The notes beneath the pieces are model-generated. The model saw nothing but the letters and a program-made list of their open reading frames with translations, was not told where the DNA came from and ran no database searches. DNA of 51,790 bases, from assembly GCA_017563195.1 (NCBI GenBank), contig JAFXDO010000053.1:1-51790 (forward strand). The letters run 5' to 3'. Both the position numbers and the translations under genes were made by a program. Positions 39,956-49,588 of this stretch are shown piece by piece (within the stretch, counting starts at the first letter, position 1; the number at the start of each line of letters is the position of its first letter). The DNA is from Clostridia bacterium (GTDB lineage Bacteria > Bacillota > Clostridia > Oscillospirales > CAG-382).

Positions 39956-39991
39956 AAAAATGCAACAAATTTGGGTTTTTGTTGCATTTTT
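39956..39991 (+). terminator. Terminator of dapA-dapB
   Basis: AAAAATGCAACAAA / TTTTGTTGCATTTTT. The stretch before it holds three further copies of the word TTGCAAAAAT or TGCAA. Confidence 0.8.
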
Positions 39992-39993
39992 GC

Positions 39994-40022
39994 TTGACAA
40001 GCATATATTATGCTGTTATAAT
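39994..40022 (+). promoter_or_regulatory. Consensus promoter of the citrate synthase operon
   Basis: Perfect TTGACA, 17-base spacer, perfect TATAAT. The -35 lies in the palindrome GCTTGACAAGC (39992-40002). It directly follows the dapB terminator. Confidence 0.85.
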
Positions 40023-40073
40023 GCAATTCAAACGAAGAGAAGAATTTGCCCTGACAGAAGAGGATGAGGATTT

Positions 40074-41444
40074 ATGGGTAATAAGCTTAATATAGAAATA
40101 CTCGCCGACGCACTGCGTGAGCATAGCGCGTTTGACGATAAGTTGTATACGAAGTACGGTGTCAAGCGCGGGCTCCGTAACCCCGACGGCACGGGTGTGC
40201 TTGCCGGCATCACCCGCGTGAGTAACGTACACGGCTACGTCATAAACGAATACGAACGAGTTCCCTGCGAGGGTGAGCTGTTTTATCGCGGTATCAGCAT
40301 CGAGGACATTATCGATGCTACCGATAAGCACGACAGATTCGGCTACGACGAGGCGTCCTGGCTGCTTCTGTTCGGCTCGCTTCCCACAGCGGAGGAGCTT
40401 GATTTCTACGATACGATAATGGACGAGTACAGCGATCCTCCCATGTCGTTTATCGAGGATATGATAATGCGCGCGCCCAGCCCCGATATTATGAACAAGC
40501 TGGCAAGAAGCGTGCTTGCGCTGTACAGCTACGATGAAAATCCCGATGACAACTCAATCGATAACGTGCTGAGACAGTCGCTTATGATAATTGCCCGTAT
40601 GCCGATGATAATGACCGCGGCATATCAGGTCAAGAAGCGCTATTACGATAACGAAAGCTTCTTCCTGCACTCTCCGATACCGGGTCAGAGCATTGCGGAG
40701 AATATTCTTTCGATGCTCAGGTTCGACAGAAAGTTCACTCACGAGGAAGCAAAGCTTCTCGATAAATGTCTCATTCTTCACGCGGAGCACGGCGGCGGTA
40801 ACAACTCGACGTTTGCCGTACGCGCGCTTACCTCGTCGGGTACCGATACCTTCTCGGCGATAGCTGCGGGCATCGGCGCGCTGAAGGGTCCCCGTCACGG
40901 CGGCGCGAATATTAAGGTCGTTAAAATGCTTGACGAAATCAAGGAAAACGTCCGAGATTACAAGGACGATGAGGAAATCGAGAACTACCTCAAGCGCCAG
41001 CTGAATAAGGAGGTTGGCGACAGAAGCGGTCTTATCTACGGTATGGGTCACGCGGTATATACCCTGAGTGACCCTCGTGCCAAGATACTCCGCAAGGCTG
41101 CCGAGGAGCACTGCGATATGTTCGGTATGCGTGAGGACTTCGATCTTCTGCACGCGGTTGAACGTCTCGCACCTCCGCTTTTGCAGAGCAAGATGCAGGA
41201 CGGCAACGCCATTTGCGCAAACGTCGACCTTTACTCGGGTCTTGTTTACAGAATGCTCGGCATCCCGCAGGAAATGTTCACTCCGTTGTTTGCGATCGCC
41301 CGTCTTTCGGGCTGGTGTGCACACCGTCTTGAGGAGATCATCACCTGCCGCCGCATAATGCGACCCGCTTACAGAACCTTCCACGGCAGATTGCCTTATA
41401 TAGAGCTTGAAGACAGAAAGGATAATTTGAAATGGCCGGATTGA
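40074..41444 (+). CDS. gltA: Citrate synthase
   Basis: Condenses oxaloacetate and acetyl-CoA to citrate. The 456 residues include LFYRGISIEDIID, the catalytic His region in LILHAEHGGGNNSTFAVR, LKGPRHGGANIKVVKML and GMGHAVYTLSDPRAKIL, with the active-site Asp expected near RLAPPLLQ. The length is slightly above the usual 370-430, with an acidic insertion around KDDEEIENYLKRQ as in many clostridial citrate synthases. It is the first gene of a gltA-aconitase-icd run, which in anaerobes supplies 2-oxoglutarate for glutamate. Its stop overlaps the aconitase start by 13 bases. Confidence 0.95.
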   Translation: MGNKLNIEILADALREHSAFDDKLYTKYGVKRGLRNPDGTGVLAGITRVSNVHGYVINEYERVPCEGELFYRGISIEDIIDATDKHDRFGYDEASWLLLFGSLPTAEELDFYDTIMDEYSDPPMSFIEDMIMRAPSPDIMNKLARSVLALYSYDENPDDNSIDNVLRQSLMIIARMPMIMTAAYQVKKRYYDNESFFLHSPIPGQSIAENILSMLRFDRKFTHEEAKLLDKCLILHAEHGGGNNSTFAVRALTSSGTDTFSAIAAGIGALKGPRHGGANIKVVKMLDEIKENVRDYKDDEEIENYLKRQLNKEVGDRSGLIYGMGHAVYTLSDPRAKILRKAAEEHCDMFGMREDFDLLHAVERLAPPLLQSKMQDGNAICANVDLYSGLVYRMLGIPQEMFTPLFAIARLSGWCAHRLEEIITCRRIMRPAYRTFHGRLPYIELEDRKDNLKWPD

Positions 41445-42427
41445 CAATAGCAGAGAAAATAATTAAAGCCCATCTTGTTGAGGGCGAAATGATAAAGGGC
41501 ACTCCCATCGGCTTGAGGATCGACCAGACCCTTACGCAGGATGCAACGGGTACTATGGCATATCTCGAATTCGAGGCTATGGGCATCCCCCGCGTCAAGA
41601 CCGAGCTTTCGGTCGCTTACATCGATCATAACACGCTTCAGAACGGCTTTATGAACGCCGACGACCATCTTTATATCCGTACCTGCGCGAAGAAGTACGG
41701 CTTGTATTTCTCGCGTCCCGGCAACGGCATCTGCCATCAGGTGCATCTCGAGCGCTTCGGAGCACCGGGCAAGACGCTTATCGGCTCCGACTCTCATACT
41801 CCCACCGGCGGCGGCTTGGGTATGCTCGCGTTCGGCGCAGGCGGCTTGGACGTTGCGGTTGCGATGGGCGGCGGTGCATATCACATCACTATGCCCGAAA
41901 TGGTTCGTGTTAACCTTACCGGCAAGCTCAACGACTGGGTGTCTGCAAAGGACGTTATCCTCGAGGTGCTTCGCAGACTCAGCGTAAAGGGCGGCGTCGG
42001 CAGGATCATTGAATACGGCGGAGAGGGCGTAAAGACCCTTACCGTTCCCGAAAGAGGAACCATTACCAACATGGGTGCCGAGCTCGGCGCGTCTACCTCG
42101 GTATTCCCCTCCGATGAAAACACCCGTCTTTTCCTTGCGGCGCAGGGAAGAGAGGATTGCTACGTCGAATTGAAGGCGGACGATGACGCAGTCTACGACC
42201 TCGTCATCGATATCGACCTTTCGACCCTCGTTCCCGCTGCGGCTTGCCCGCACAGCCCCGATAACGTCAAGTCCATCGAGGAGATCGGCAGCATCAAGGT
42301 CGATCAGGTCTGCATCGGCTCCTGCACCAACTCGTCGTTTGTCGACCTTATGAAGGTCGCTCACATACTCAAGGGCAAGACGGTTCACGATAACGTCAGC
42401 CTTTCCATCGCTCCCGGCAGTAAGTAG
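41432..42427 (+). CDS. Aconitase, N-terminal part (ends at in-frame TAG)
   Basis: Aconitase isomerises citrate to isocitrate with a 4Fe-4S cluster. This 331-residue part covers domains 1-2 and the start of domain 3: TIAEKIIKAHLVEG, GSDSHTPTGGGLGMLAFGAG, and the first cluster ligand in VCIGSCTNSSFVDL (about 295). It stops at TAG (42425-42427) after IAPGSK, where relatives continue with Gln-Val. The same frame continues without any shift into the C-terminal part, so one CAG to TAG change explains the break. The gene overlaps the end of gltA. Whether it is dead, read through, or a sequencing error is open. Confidence 0.85.
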   Translation: MAGLTIAEKIIKAHLVEGEMIKGTPIGLRIDQTLTQDATGTMAYLEFEAMGIPRVKTELSVAYIDHNTLQNGFMNADDHLYIRTCAKKYGLYFSRPGNGICHQVHLERFGAPGKTLIGSDSHTPTGGGLGMLAFGAGGLDVAVAMGGGAYHITMPEMVRVNLTGKLNDWVSAKDVILEVLRRLSVKGGVGRIIEYGGEGVKTLTVPERGTITNMGAELGASTSVFPSDENTRLFLAAQGREDCYVELKADDDAVYDLVIDIDLSTLVPAAACPHSPDNVKSIEEIGSIKVDQVCIGSCTNSSFVDLMKVAHILKGKTVHDNVSLSIAPGSK

Positions 42428-42436
42428 GTCTATAAT

Positions 42437-43357
42437 ATGCTTGCTTCCTGCGGCGCGCTTTCCTGGATGATCGACGCAGGTGCGAGAATCCTCGAATCGG
42501 CTTGCGGCCCCTGCATCGGTATGGGTCAGTCGCCTCAGTCGGCGGGCGTTTCTCTGCGTACCTTCAACCGTAACTTCCTCGGAAGAAGCGGTACCAAGGA
42601 CGCACAGGTATATCTCGTCAGCCCCGAAACCGCGGCTGTTTCGGCACTTACCGGCGTGCTCACCGATCCGAGAACGCTTGGCGAAATGCCCGAGATAAAA
42701 ATGCCCACCGCATTTATGATAAACGATAATATGGTCATCAAGCCCGCTACCGTTGAAGAGGCTGTAAACGTAGAAGTCGTACGCGGCCCCAACATCAAGC
42801 CCTTCCCCGAAAGCAGACCGGTTGCCGATACCATTGATTGCGAATGCATCCTTAAGGTTGGCGATAATATAACTACCGACCATATAATGCCCGCAGGCGC
42901 GAAGATCCTTCCTTACCGCTCCAATATCCCTTATCTCTCGAACTTCTGCTTCGAGGTATGTGACGAGGAATTCCCCGCACGTGCAAAGGAAAAGAACGGC
43001 GGCATCATCGTCGGCGGCGAAAACTACGGTCAGGGCAGCTCGCGTGAGCATGCCGCGCTCGTTCCTCTGTATTTGGGCGTAAAGGCTGTAATTGCAAAGA
43101 GCTTTGCAAGAATCCACGCCGCAAACCTTGTAAACGCAGGCATTCTCCCGCTTACCTTCGCAAACAGCGAGGATTACGATTCGATCTCGCTCGGCGATAA
43201 GCTTGTGCTTTCCGACGTAAGAGCTTGCATCGAGAACGGCAAAGATATTACGCTTAAGGCGAACGGCAAGGAAATCAAGCTTGTTTCTTCGCTTTCCGGC
43301 AGAGACCGCGACATCATCCTCGCGGGCGGCCTGTTAGAGTATACAAAAGGAGAATAA
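42437..43357 (+). CDS. Aconitase, C-terminal part (same frame, after in-frame TAG)
   Basis: The same frame as the N-terminal part. It carries the other two cluster cysteines in [15 protein letters not shown], then the swivelling domain 4 with [35 protein letters not shown] and [16 protein letters not shown] Met at 42437 lies 9 bases after AGTAGGT, so internal re-initiation is conceivable. The resulting protein would separate cluster ligands between two chains, unlike LeuC/LeuD, which are split elsewhere. Joined through the TAG, the protein would be about 641 residues, a normal bacterial aconitase length. icd follows after 2 bases. Confidence 0.85.
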   Translation: MLASCGALSWMIDAGARILESACGPCIGMGQSPQSAGVSLRTFNRNFLGRSGTKDAQVYLVSPETAAVSALTGVLTDPRTLGEMPEIKMPTAFMINDNMVIKPATVEEAVNVEVVRGPNIKPFPESRPVADTIDCECILKVGDNITTDHIMPAGAKILPYRSNIPYLSNFCFEVCDEEFPARAKEKNGGIIVGGENYGQGSSREHAALVPLYLGVKAVIAKSFARIHAANLVNAGILPLTFANSEDYDSISLGDKLVLSDVRACIENGKDITLKANGKEIKLVSSLSGRDRDIILAGGLLEYTKGE

Positions 43358-43359
43358 AT

Positions 43360-44556
43360 ATGGCAAAGATTCAGATGAAAACGCCGCTTGTCGAGATGGA
43401 CGGCGACGAAATGACAAGAATTATCTGGAAACAGATAAAGGACATCCTAATTCTTCCTTACGTTGATCTTAAGACCGAGTATTACGACCTCGGACTCGAG
43501 CATAGAAACGAAACCAACGATCAGGTCACCGTTGATTCCGCAAACGCTACCAAGAAGTACGGCGTTGCCGTTAAGTGCGCGACCATTACCCCCAATGCGG
43601 CAAGAATGACCGAATACAACCTCAAGGAAATGTGGAAGAGCCCCAACGGCACTATCCGCGCTATCCTCGACGGCACCGTATTCCGTACTCCGATTATCGT
43701 AAAGGGTATCCCTCCTTACGTTCGCAACTGGACCAAGCCTATTTCCATCGCCCGTCACGCATACGGCGATATTTACAAGGCTACCGAAATGAAGGTTGCC
43801 GGCGGCTGTAAGGCGGAGCTTGTCGTTACCGATAAGGACGGAAACGAGACTCGCTCGCTTATCCACGATTTCAAGACCGACGGCATTATTCAGGGCGTTC
43901 ACAATATCGAAAAGAGCATTCAGGGCTTTGCAAGAAGCTGCTTCAATTATGCGCTCGATACCAATATGAGCCTTTGGTTTTCCTCCAAGGACACCATAAG
44001 CAAGACCTACGACCACAGATTCAAGGACATTTTCGCAGAGATATACGAAAACGAATACAAGTCTAAGTTTGAGGAAAAGGGAATAGAGTACTTCTACACC
44101 CTTATCGACGATGCTGTTGCACGCGTTATCCGCTCCGAGGGCGGCTTCATCTGGGCGTGCAAGAACTACGACGGCGACGTTATGAGCGATATGGTATCCA
44201 CCGCTTACGGCTCGCTTGCAATGATGACCAGCGTGCTCGTTTCTCCCGACGGAGTTTACGAATATGAGGCGGCTCACGGCACCGTTCAGCGCCATTATTA
44301 CAATCATTTGAAGGGTCTTCCCACCTCGACGAACTCGGTCGCAACTATTTTTGCATGGACCGGCGCGCTCAAAAAGCGCGGCGAAATGGACGGAATAAAC
44401 GAGCTTTGCGAATTTGCCGACAAGCTCGAGCGTGCCTGCATCGACACCATCGAATCGGGCGTAATGACCAAGGATCTTTATCTCATTTCGACTCTTGAAA
44501 ATAAAACTCAGGTCGACACGACCGGATTTCTTAACGCTATCGCGTCGAGACTTTAA
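43360..44556 (+). CDS. icd: NADP-dependent isocitrate dehydrogenase (eukaryote-like type)
   Basis: Oxidatively decarboxylates isocitrate to 2-oxoglutarate. The 398-residue length and motifs match the eukaryote-like dimeric NADP-IDH group: [59 protein letters not shown] for the substrate Ser-Asn-Arg site, and [20 protein letters not shown] for the metal-binding Asp residues. [17 protein letters not shown] follows in the coenzyme site. GGAG lies 8 bases before the ATG. It completes the gltA-acn-icd route to 2-oxoglutarate, which makes the broken aconitase between them notable. Confidence 0.96.
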   Translation: MAKIQMKTPLVEMDGDEMTRIIWKQIKDILILPYVDLKTEYYDLGLEHRNETNDQVTVDSANATKKYGVAVKCATITPNAARMTEYNLKEMWKSPNGTIRAILDGTVFRTPIIVKGIPPYVRNWTKPISIARHAYGDIYKATEMKVAGGCKAELVVTDKDGNETRSLIHDFKTDGIIQGVHNIEKSIQGFARSCFNYALDTNMSLWFSSKDTISKTYDHRFKDIFAEIYENEYKSKFEEKGIEYFYTLIDDAVARVIRSEGGFIWACKNYDGDVMSDMVSTAYGSLAMMTSVLVSPDGVYEYEAAHGTVQRHYYNHLKGLPTSTNSVATIFAWTGALKKRGEMDGINELCEFADKLERACIDTIESGVMTKDLYLISTLENKTQVDTTGFLNAIASRL

Positions 44557-44568
44557 TAAACGGTACAA

Positions 44569-44613
44569 AATCCCTGCATTGCATTTTAGATGCCTTGCAG
44601 GGATTGACTTTTT
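44569..44613 (+). terminator. Terminator of the gltA operon
   Basis: AATCCCTGCA...TGCAGGGATT stem followed by GACTTTTTA. The 3' arm overlaps the -35 box of the next promoter. Confidence 0.6.
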
Positions 44614-44632
44614 ATAATAATTGTTGTATAAT
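44604..44632 (+). promoter_or_regulatory. Promoter of the glycosyltransferase gene
   Basis: TTGACT, 17-base spacer, TATAAT. Confidence 0.75.
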
Positions 44633-44665
44633 GATTAAAATTATATGACCCACGGAGGCATCATC

Positions 44666-46006
44666 GTGGATACAGCATTAGTAAAAGATATCTTTACGAT
44701 TTGCAATATAGTCCTCACGTCGTCGTTCGTGCTTTGTTATCTTTATCAGTTCGTGTACATCTTCTGGGTGTTTCTCGGTAAGGATAGATCAAAGCCGGTG
44801 CAGAGCGATAAGCAAAACAAGTTCGGCATCGTCATAAGCGCTCGTAACGAGGAAAACGTTATCGGTCACCTGCTCGAAAGCATCAAGAGGCAGGATTACC
44901 CGCAGGAGCTTATCAAGATCTTCCTTATCGCGGATAACTGCACCGATAATACCGCTCAGGTCGGCAGAGACCACGGCGCGATCGTGCTCGAGCGTGAAAA
45001 CAAGGAGCTTGTCGGTAAGGGCTACGCTCTCGATTTCCTTTTCAAGAAGCTTATCAATGAAAAGGACGATTGCGACGCTTACATAGTTTTCGACGCAGAC
45101 AACCTTGTCGATAAAAACTTCGTCAAGGAAATGAATATCAACTTCAATCGCGGATACAAGGCACTCACCAGCTACCGTAACTCGAAGAACTACGGCACCA
45201 ACTGGATCTCGGCAGGCTATTCTCTTTGGTTCCTGCGCGAGGCGAAGTACCTGAACCATGCAAGAATGCGCTTCGGTACCTCCTGCGCTATTTCGGGCAC
45301 CGGCTTCTGTATCAGCAAGGATATTATCGAAAGCAACAACGGCTGGCCCTATCATCTCCTCACCGAGGATATCGAATTTTCGGTAGATATGGCGATCCGT
45401 GACGAAATGATCGGCTACAGTGGCGGATCGATCGTCTACGACGAGCAGCCCGAGACCTTCAAGCAATCCTGGAATCAGCGCCTACGCTGGTCGAAGGGCT
45501 TCTATCAGGTGTTCGGAAAATACGGCGGAAAGCTGTTCAAGGGCATTTTCAGAGGCAAATTCGCCTGCTACGATATGCTTATGACGGTGTTCCCCGCGCT
45601 TATGTTTACCATCCTTTCGCTCTGCTGCTGCATCGGCGAATTCATATTCGGTATAAGCATCTGCATCGAAAACCCCGAATTCATCAACTTCTTCAAGTTC
45701 TGTATGGTTCCGCTGATGTACTATCTGTGCATCATCTATATGCTCATTTTCGTCGTCGGCTTCATTACGCTGATGACCGAGTGGGACGTTATAGATTGCC
45801 CGCCGAACAGAATGATAAAATATCTCTTCACCTTCCCGATATTTATGCTTACCTACGCACCTATTGCGATAACCGCATTGTTTAAGAAGGTTGAATGGAC
45901 CCCCATCGCACACAGCGTCACCAAGTCTATCGATGACGTAGGCGTTCTCGATTCACCGGAAAACGGCGACTCGGGCGGTGGAGACGGCGGCTCCGAGGCC
46001 GAATAA
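44666..46006 (+). CDS. Membrane glycosyltransferase family 2
   Basis: A 446-residue processive-type GT2 enzyme that transfers sugars from nucleotide donors at the cytoplasmic membrane, probably building an exopolysaccharide or surface glycan. One N-terminal membrane helix precedes the GT-A domain: FGIVISARNEENVIGHLLES, LIADNCTDNT, YIVFDADNLVD (metal Asp-x-Asp), LLTEDIEFS (catalytic Asp) and the QxxRW motif in WNQRLRWSKGF. Three or four more membrane helices follow (from about 305), then a Gly/Asp-rich tail. I start it at the GTG at 44666, because GGAGG lies 7 bases upstream; the ATG at 44645 would lie about 5 bases from the transcript start. Confidence 0.88.
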   Translation: MDTALVKDIFTICNIVLTSSFVLCYLYQFVYIFWVFLGKDRSKPVQSDKQNKFGIVISARNEENVIGHLLESIKRQDYPQELIKIFLIADNCTDNTAQVGRDHGAIVLERENKELVGKGYALDFLFKKLINEKDDCDAYIVFDADNLVDKNFVKEMNINFNRGYKALTSYRNSKNYGTNWISAGYSLWFLREAKYLNHARMRFGTSCAISGTGFCISKDIIESNNGWPYHLLTEDIEFSVDMAIRDEMIGYSGGSIVYDEQPETFKQSWNQRLRWSKGFYQVFGKYGGKLFKGIFRGKFACYDMLMTVFPALMFTILSLCCCIGEFIFGISICIENPEFINFFKFCMVPLMYYLCIIYMLIFVVGFITLMTEWDVIDCPPNRMIKYLFTFPIFMLTYAPIAITALFKKVEWTPIAHSVTKSIDDVGVLDSPENGDSGGGDGGSEAE

Positions 46007-46016
46007 ACAAGTCCGA

Positions 46017-46050
46017 AAAGGATCTCCGAAAGAGGTCCTTTTTCTTTTTC
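46017..46050 (+). terminator. Terminator of the glycosyltransferase gene
   Basis: AAAAGGA-TCTC-CGAA-AGAG-GTCCTTTTT hairpin followed by CTTTTT. Confidence 0.7.
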
Positions 46051-46060
46051 GCTGTCCGCA

Positions 46061-46101
46061 GAACATTTGTTCTTGACAAACATTCGTTCGGGTGCTATTA
46101 T
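46061..46101 (+). promoter_or_regulatory. SOS-controlled promoter with two LexA boxes
   Basis: GAACATTTGTTC (46061-46072), a perfect match to the Gram-positive LexA core GAAC-N4-GTTC, abuts TTGACA (46073-46078). AAACATTCGTTC (46078-46089), one mismatch, overlaps the 17-base spacer before TATTAT (46096-46101). LexA bound here would block the polymerase. Confidence 0.8.
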
Positions 46102-46194
46102 GTATAAGGAACAAAAATGCAGGTGTGAATGCTGTATAAAATACAGAGAAGAAGCGACGAAGAAACGACGAAAAAACGGAGGCGTGAAAGGGAA

Positions 46195-47481
46195 ATGTAT
46201 ATGGGACCGAGCGACGGAGGACCGTCATTTCGCGTATCGAATTTTCACGAGGTCAAGGATGAAAGATCGATTGCGGCGCAAGGGTTCAGAACGATCCTGC
46301 ATTGCGACGCGAATTCCTTTTTTGCCTCCTGTGAAACTATGCTTCACCCCGAGTATGCCTACGTTCCGATGGCTGTCTGCGGAAGCGTCGAGGAGCGTCA
46401 CGGAATCGTGCTTGCCAAAAACGAGCTTGCGAAAAAATACGGGGTTCAGACCGCCGAGCCCGTGTGGGCGGCAAAGCAGAAGTGCCCCGAGCTTCTCACC
46501 GTACGTCCGACCTACGGGCTGTACGGTGAGGTGTCGCAAAAAATGAATAAGATATTCTATGACTATACCGATCTTGTCGAGCCGTTCGGCGTTGACGAAA
46601 GCTGGCTTGACGTTACCGGCTCGTTAAGGCTGTTCGGCGACGGTGAACAGATCGCCGATACGATACGTGCACGCGTCAAGCGCGAGCTTGGGATAACCGT
46701 TTCTGTCGGTGTGTCGTTCAATAAAATTTTCGCCAAGCTGGGAAGCGATATCAAAAAGCCCGACGCCACCTCGGTCATCCCGCCCGACCGATTCGCCTCG
46801 ATCGTGTGGCCGATGCCCGTATCTGCGTTGCTTTTCGTCGGTCCGTCGACGACGAGGACGCTTAAGCGCATCGGGGTTTACACCATCGGCGATCTTGCCT
46901 GCTGCGACATCGAGGTGCTGAGACGCGCGCTCGGGAAAAACGGGGTGCTTCTCAGAGAGTTTGCGCTCGGACGCGATTTTGCCGACGTGACGGTAAGCGG
47001 CTACGAGCCCGAGCCCAAGTCGGTCAGCAACGGAATGACGTTCAGGCACAATCTGCAGACCCAAAACGACGTTTCCTTTGCCGTAACATATCTTTCGATG
47101 TCGGTCGCCGAGCGTTTGCGCAAGCACAATCTCTGCTGTAACAACGTGGCGGTGAGCATCAGATCTCCGAATCTGACTACGATAAACCGACAGACGTCGC
47201 TTGACCATCCGACCTGCCTCTGGAGCGAGATATCGCGTGCCGCGCTTGCTCTCGTAAACGCAAACCGAAACGGGGAGGAGGAGATATATTCGGTCACGGT
47301 ACATGCCGAAAGGCTGACGCGTGAGAACGAATTCCTGACACAGCAGCAATTCTTTCCCGAGGCGTGGGAGACGGCGTACAGAAGGAAGCATTCGCTCGAA
47401 TCGACCGTCGATGCGATACGGGCGAGGTACGGAAAATGCGCTATCGGCATAGCATCAGCCGTCAACAACCGACTTTTATGA
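46195..47481 (+). CDS. Y-family DNA polymerase (DinB/UmuC type, Pol IV-like)
   Basis: A translesion DNA polymerase of about 428 residues. The palm and finger motifs are TILHCDANSFFASCETML (first metal Asp), YGVQTAEPVWAAKQKCP, YTDLVEPFGVDESWLDVTG (catalytic Asp-Glu), and GITVSVGVSFNKIFAKLGSD. Helix-hairpin-helix LLFVGPSTTRTLKRIGVYTI and a little-finger domain follow. The promoter with two LexA boxes makes it an SOS gene. I place the start at 46195 (MYMGPSDGG), since GGAGG and AAAGGG lie just upstream; a longer frame from 46129 gives an N-terminus of low quality, and ATG 46201 is also possible. uvrB follows independently. Confidence 0.9.
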   Translation: MYMGPSDGGPSFRVSNFHEVKDERSIAAQGFRTILHCDANSFFASCETMLHPEYAYVPMAVCGSVEERHGIVLAKNELAKKYGVQTAEPVWAAKQKCPELLTVRPTYGLYGEVSQKMNKIFYDYTDLVEPFGVDESWLDVTGSLRLFGDGEQIADTIRARVKRELGITVSVGVSFNKIFAKLGSDIKKPDATSVIPPDRFASIVWPMPVSALLFVGPSTTRTLKRIGVYTIGDLACCDIEVLRRALGKNGVLLREFALGRDFADVTVSGYEPEPKSVSNGMTFRHNLQTQNDVSFAVTYLSMSVAERLRKHNLCCNNVAVSIRSPNLTTINRQTSLDHPTCLWSEISRAALALVNANRNGEEEIYSVTVHAERLTRENEFLTQQQFFPEAWETAYRRKHSLESTVDAIRARYGKCAIGIASAVNNRLL

Positions 47482-47541
47482 AAAAATACACCGAAAATTC
47501 ACACAAATTCCTCGGAATCCCTTTTATTTTTTCTTGATGTG

Positions 47542-47581
47542 TGGTATAATATTTTGATTAAACACGGCATTTTCGCCGTGA
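47542..47581 (+). promoter_or_regulatory. uvrB extended -10 promoter and leader hairpin
   Basis: TGGTATAAT (47542-47550) with no good -35. A CACGGC/GCCGTG hairpin lies in the early leader at 47566-47581. No GAAC-N4-GTTC box is seen here, unlike at the polymerase gene. Confidence 0.5.
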
Positions 47582-47617
47582 TGCTTAAAACGGTAAAATT
47601 AACAAAGGAGCTCTGCC

Positions 47618-49573
47618 ATGGAAGGCTTTAAGCTTGTTTCGGATTTTGCCCCTACGGGCGACCAGCCCGAGGCGATCGAGGCACTTGTAAACGGAATAAA
47701 AAACGGCGACCGCGATCAGACGCTTATAGGCGTAACCGGCTCGGGTAAGACCTTTACCATGGCGAACGTTATTGCTCAATGTAACCGTCCTGCCATAATT
47801 TTGGAGCCTAATAAAACGCTTGCCGCGCAGGTCTGCTCTGAAATGCGCGAGTTCTTCCCCGAAAATGCGGTTGAATTCTTTGTTTCCTATTACGACTACT
47901 ATCAGCCCGAGGCATACGTGCCGGGCAAGGACGTTTATATTGAAAAGGACGCGGCTGTCAATAACGAAATAGATAAGCTGCGCCATTCCGCGACGAGTGC
48001 GCTGTTCGAGCGCAGAGACGTTATAATCGTCGCATCGGTAAGCTGCATTTATTCGCTCGGTGACCCTTCGGAATACGCCGAGCAGGTCATATCCATCCGC
48101 CGCGGAGCGAATATTTCGCGCGATGACGTTATCAAGCGTCTTGTCGCATTGCAGTACGGAAGAAGCGATATCGGGTTTGAGCGAAACAATTTCCGCGTGC
48201 GTGGCGACGTGCTCGATATTTTTCCGTCGAACACCGATACCGATGCGATAAGGGTCGAGTTTTTCGGCGACGAGGTCGATCGTATCTGCAAAATAAACGT
48301 CGTCACGGGCGAGGCGGTCGCAGATATGTCGCACGTTGCGATATATCCCGCATCGCACTACGTTACATCTGCCGAAACGCGTAAAAAGGCGCTTGACGAT
48401 ATATTGCAGGAGCTTGACGAAAGAATCGAATTCTTCGAGAGTCAGAATAAATTCATCGAGGCACAGCGCATTCGCGAGCGCACGATGTTCGACGTTGAGC
48501 AGATACGGGAGATCGGATTCTGCAACGGCGTTGAAAACTACTCGCGCGTGCTTTCCGGCAGGGAGCCGGGCAGCGCGCCCTACACCTTGCTTGACTATTT
48601 CCCGTCGGATTATATCGTGTTCGTCGACGAAAGTCACGTTATGCTTCCGCAGATACGCGGTATGGCGGCGGGTGACAGGGCGAGAAAGACAAACCTTATC
48701 GATTACGGATTCCGTCTTCCGTCGGCTTACGATAACCGTCCGCTCGTGTTTGAGGAATTTGACGAAAAACGCGGCACCACGGTGTACGTCAGCGCGACCC
48801 CGAAGGACTACGAGCGCGAAAGGTCGGTCCGCCTTGTCGAGCAGATAATTCGTCCCACGGGATTGCTTGACCCCGAGGTTGAGGTACGCCCGACGAAGGG
48901 GCAGATAGACGACCTTGCGGGTGAAATACGCATCCGTGCCAAGAAAAAGGAGCGCGTGCTCGTTACGACGCTTACCAAGAAGATGGCCGAGGACCTTACC
49001 GAGTTCTTCGAGCTTTCGGGGATAAAGTGCCGATATATGCATTACGATATCGACACGATGGAGCGAATGGATATACTCCGCGGGCTTCGCGCAGGCGAGT
49101 TCGACGTGCTTGTCGGAATCAACCTTCTGCGTGAGGGTCTCGACCTTCCCGAGGTGTCGCTCGTCGCGATACTCGACGCGGACAAGGAAGGCTTTTTGCG
49201 AAGCGAGATATCGCTCGTACAGACTATCGGACGCGCCGCACGTAACGCGGAGGGCAAGGTCATCATGTACGCCGACAGCGAAACCGGCTCGATGAAGCGC
49301 GCCATTGCCGAAACCAACCGACGCAGAAAAATACAGCAGGCATATAACGAAAAGCACGGCATAACGCCCAAGACGATCGTCAAGGACATCCGTGCACCCA
49401 TAGAGATAACCTCCAAAAAGGAAGCCGAAAAGCTCGAAAAGAACAAGAAGCTCGGCAAGGAGGAAAAGAAGAAGCTTATCGACAAGCTTACAAGCGATAT
49501 GAAGCGTGCGGCTAAGGAGCTCGATTTCGAGACTGCCGCGCTCATACGCGATAAGATCAGAAGACTTATGTAG
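47618..49573 (+). CDS. uvrB: Excinuclease ABC subunit B
   Basis: UvrB is the damage-verifying helicase-like subunit of nucleotide excision repair, loaded by UvrA and recruiting UvrC. The 651 residues show Walker A ([16 protein letters not shown]), the DNA-clamping beta-hairpin region ([20 protein letters not shown]), [13 protein letters not shown] (Walker B), ATPKDYE, helicase motifs V and VI ([37 protein letters not shown]) and the C-terminal UVR domain (about 613-650, [24 protein letters not shown]). AAAGGAG precedes the ATG. It ends with TAG 15 bases before uvrA, so the two form a repair operon. Confidence 0.97.
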   Translation: MEGFKLVSDFAPTGDQPEAIEALVNGIKNGDRDQTLIGVTGSGKTFTMANVIAQCNRPAIILEPNKTLAAQVCSEMREFFPENAVEFFVSYYDYYQPEAYVPGKDVYIEKDAAVNNEIDKLRHSATSALFERRDVIIVASVSCIYSLGDPSEYAEQVISIRRGANISRDDVIKRLVALQYGRSDIGFERNNFRVRGDVLDIFPSNTDTDAIRVEFFGDEVDRICKINVVTGEAVADMSHVAIYPASHYVTSAETRKKALDDILQELDERIEFFESQNKFIEAQRIRERTMFDVEQIREIGFCNGVENYSRVLSGREPGSAPYTLLDYFPSDYIVFVDESHVMLPQIRGMAAGDRARKTNLIDYGFRLPSAYDNRPLVFEEFDEKRGTTVYVSATPKDYERERSVRLVEQIIRPTGLLDPEVEVRPTKGQIDDLAGEIRIRAKKKERVLVTTLTKKMAEDLTEFFELSGIKCRYMHYDIDTMERMDILRGLRAGEFDVLVGINLLREGLDLPEVSLVAILDADKEGFLRSEISLVQTIGRAARNAEGKVIMYADSETGSMKRAIAETNRRRKIQQAYNEKHGITPKTIVKDIRAPIEITSKKEAEKLEKNKKLGKEEKKKLIDKLTSDMKRAAKELDFETAALIRDKIRRLM

Positions 49574-49588
49574 GAAAAGGGTATAATA

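Noticed and set aside
42425..42427. TAG recoded as glutamine in the whole genome
   Set aside because: uvrB and the NUDIX gene end in TAG exactly at normal C-termini, so TAG is a working stop.
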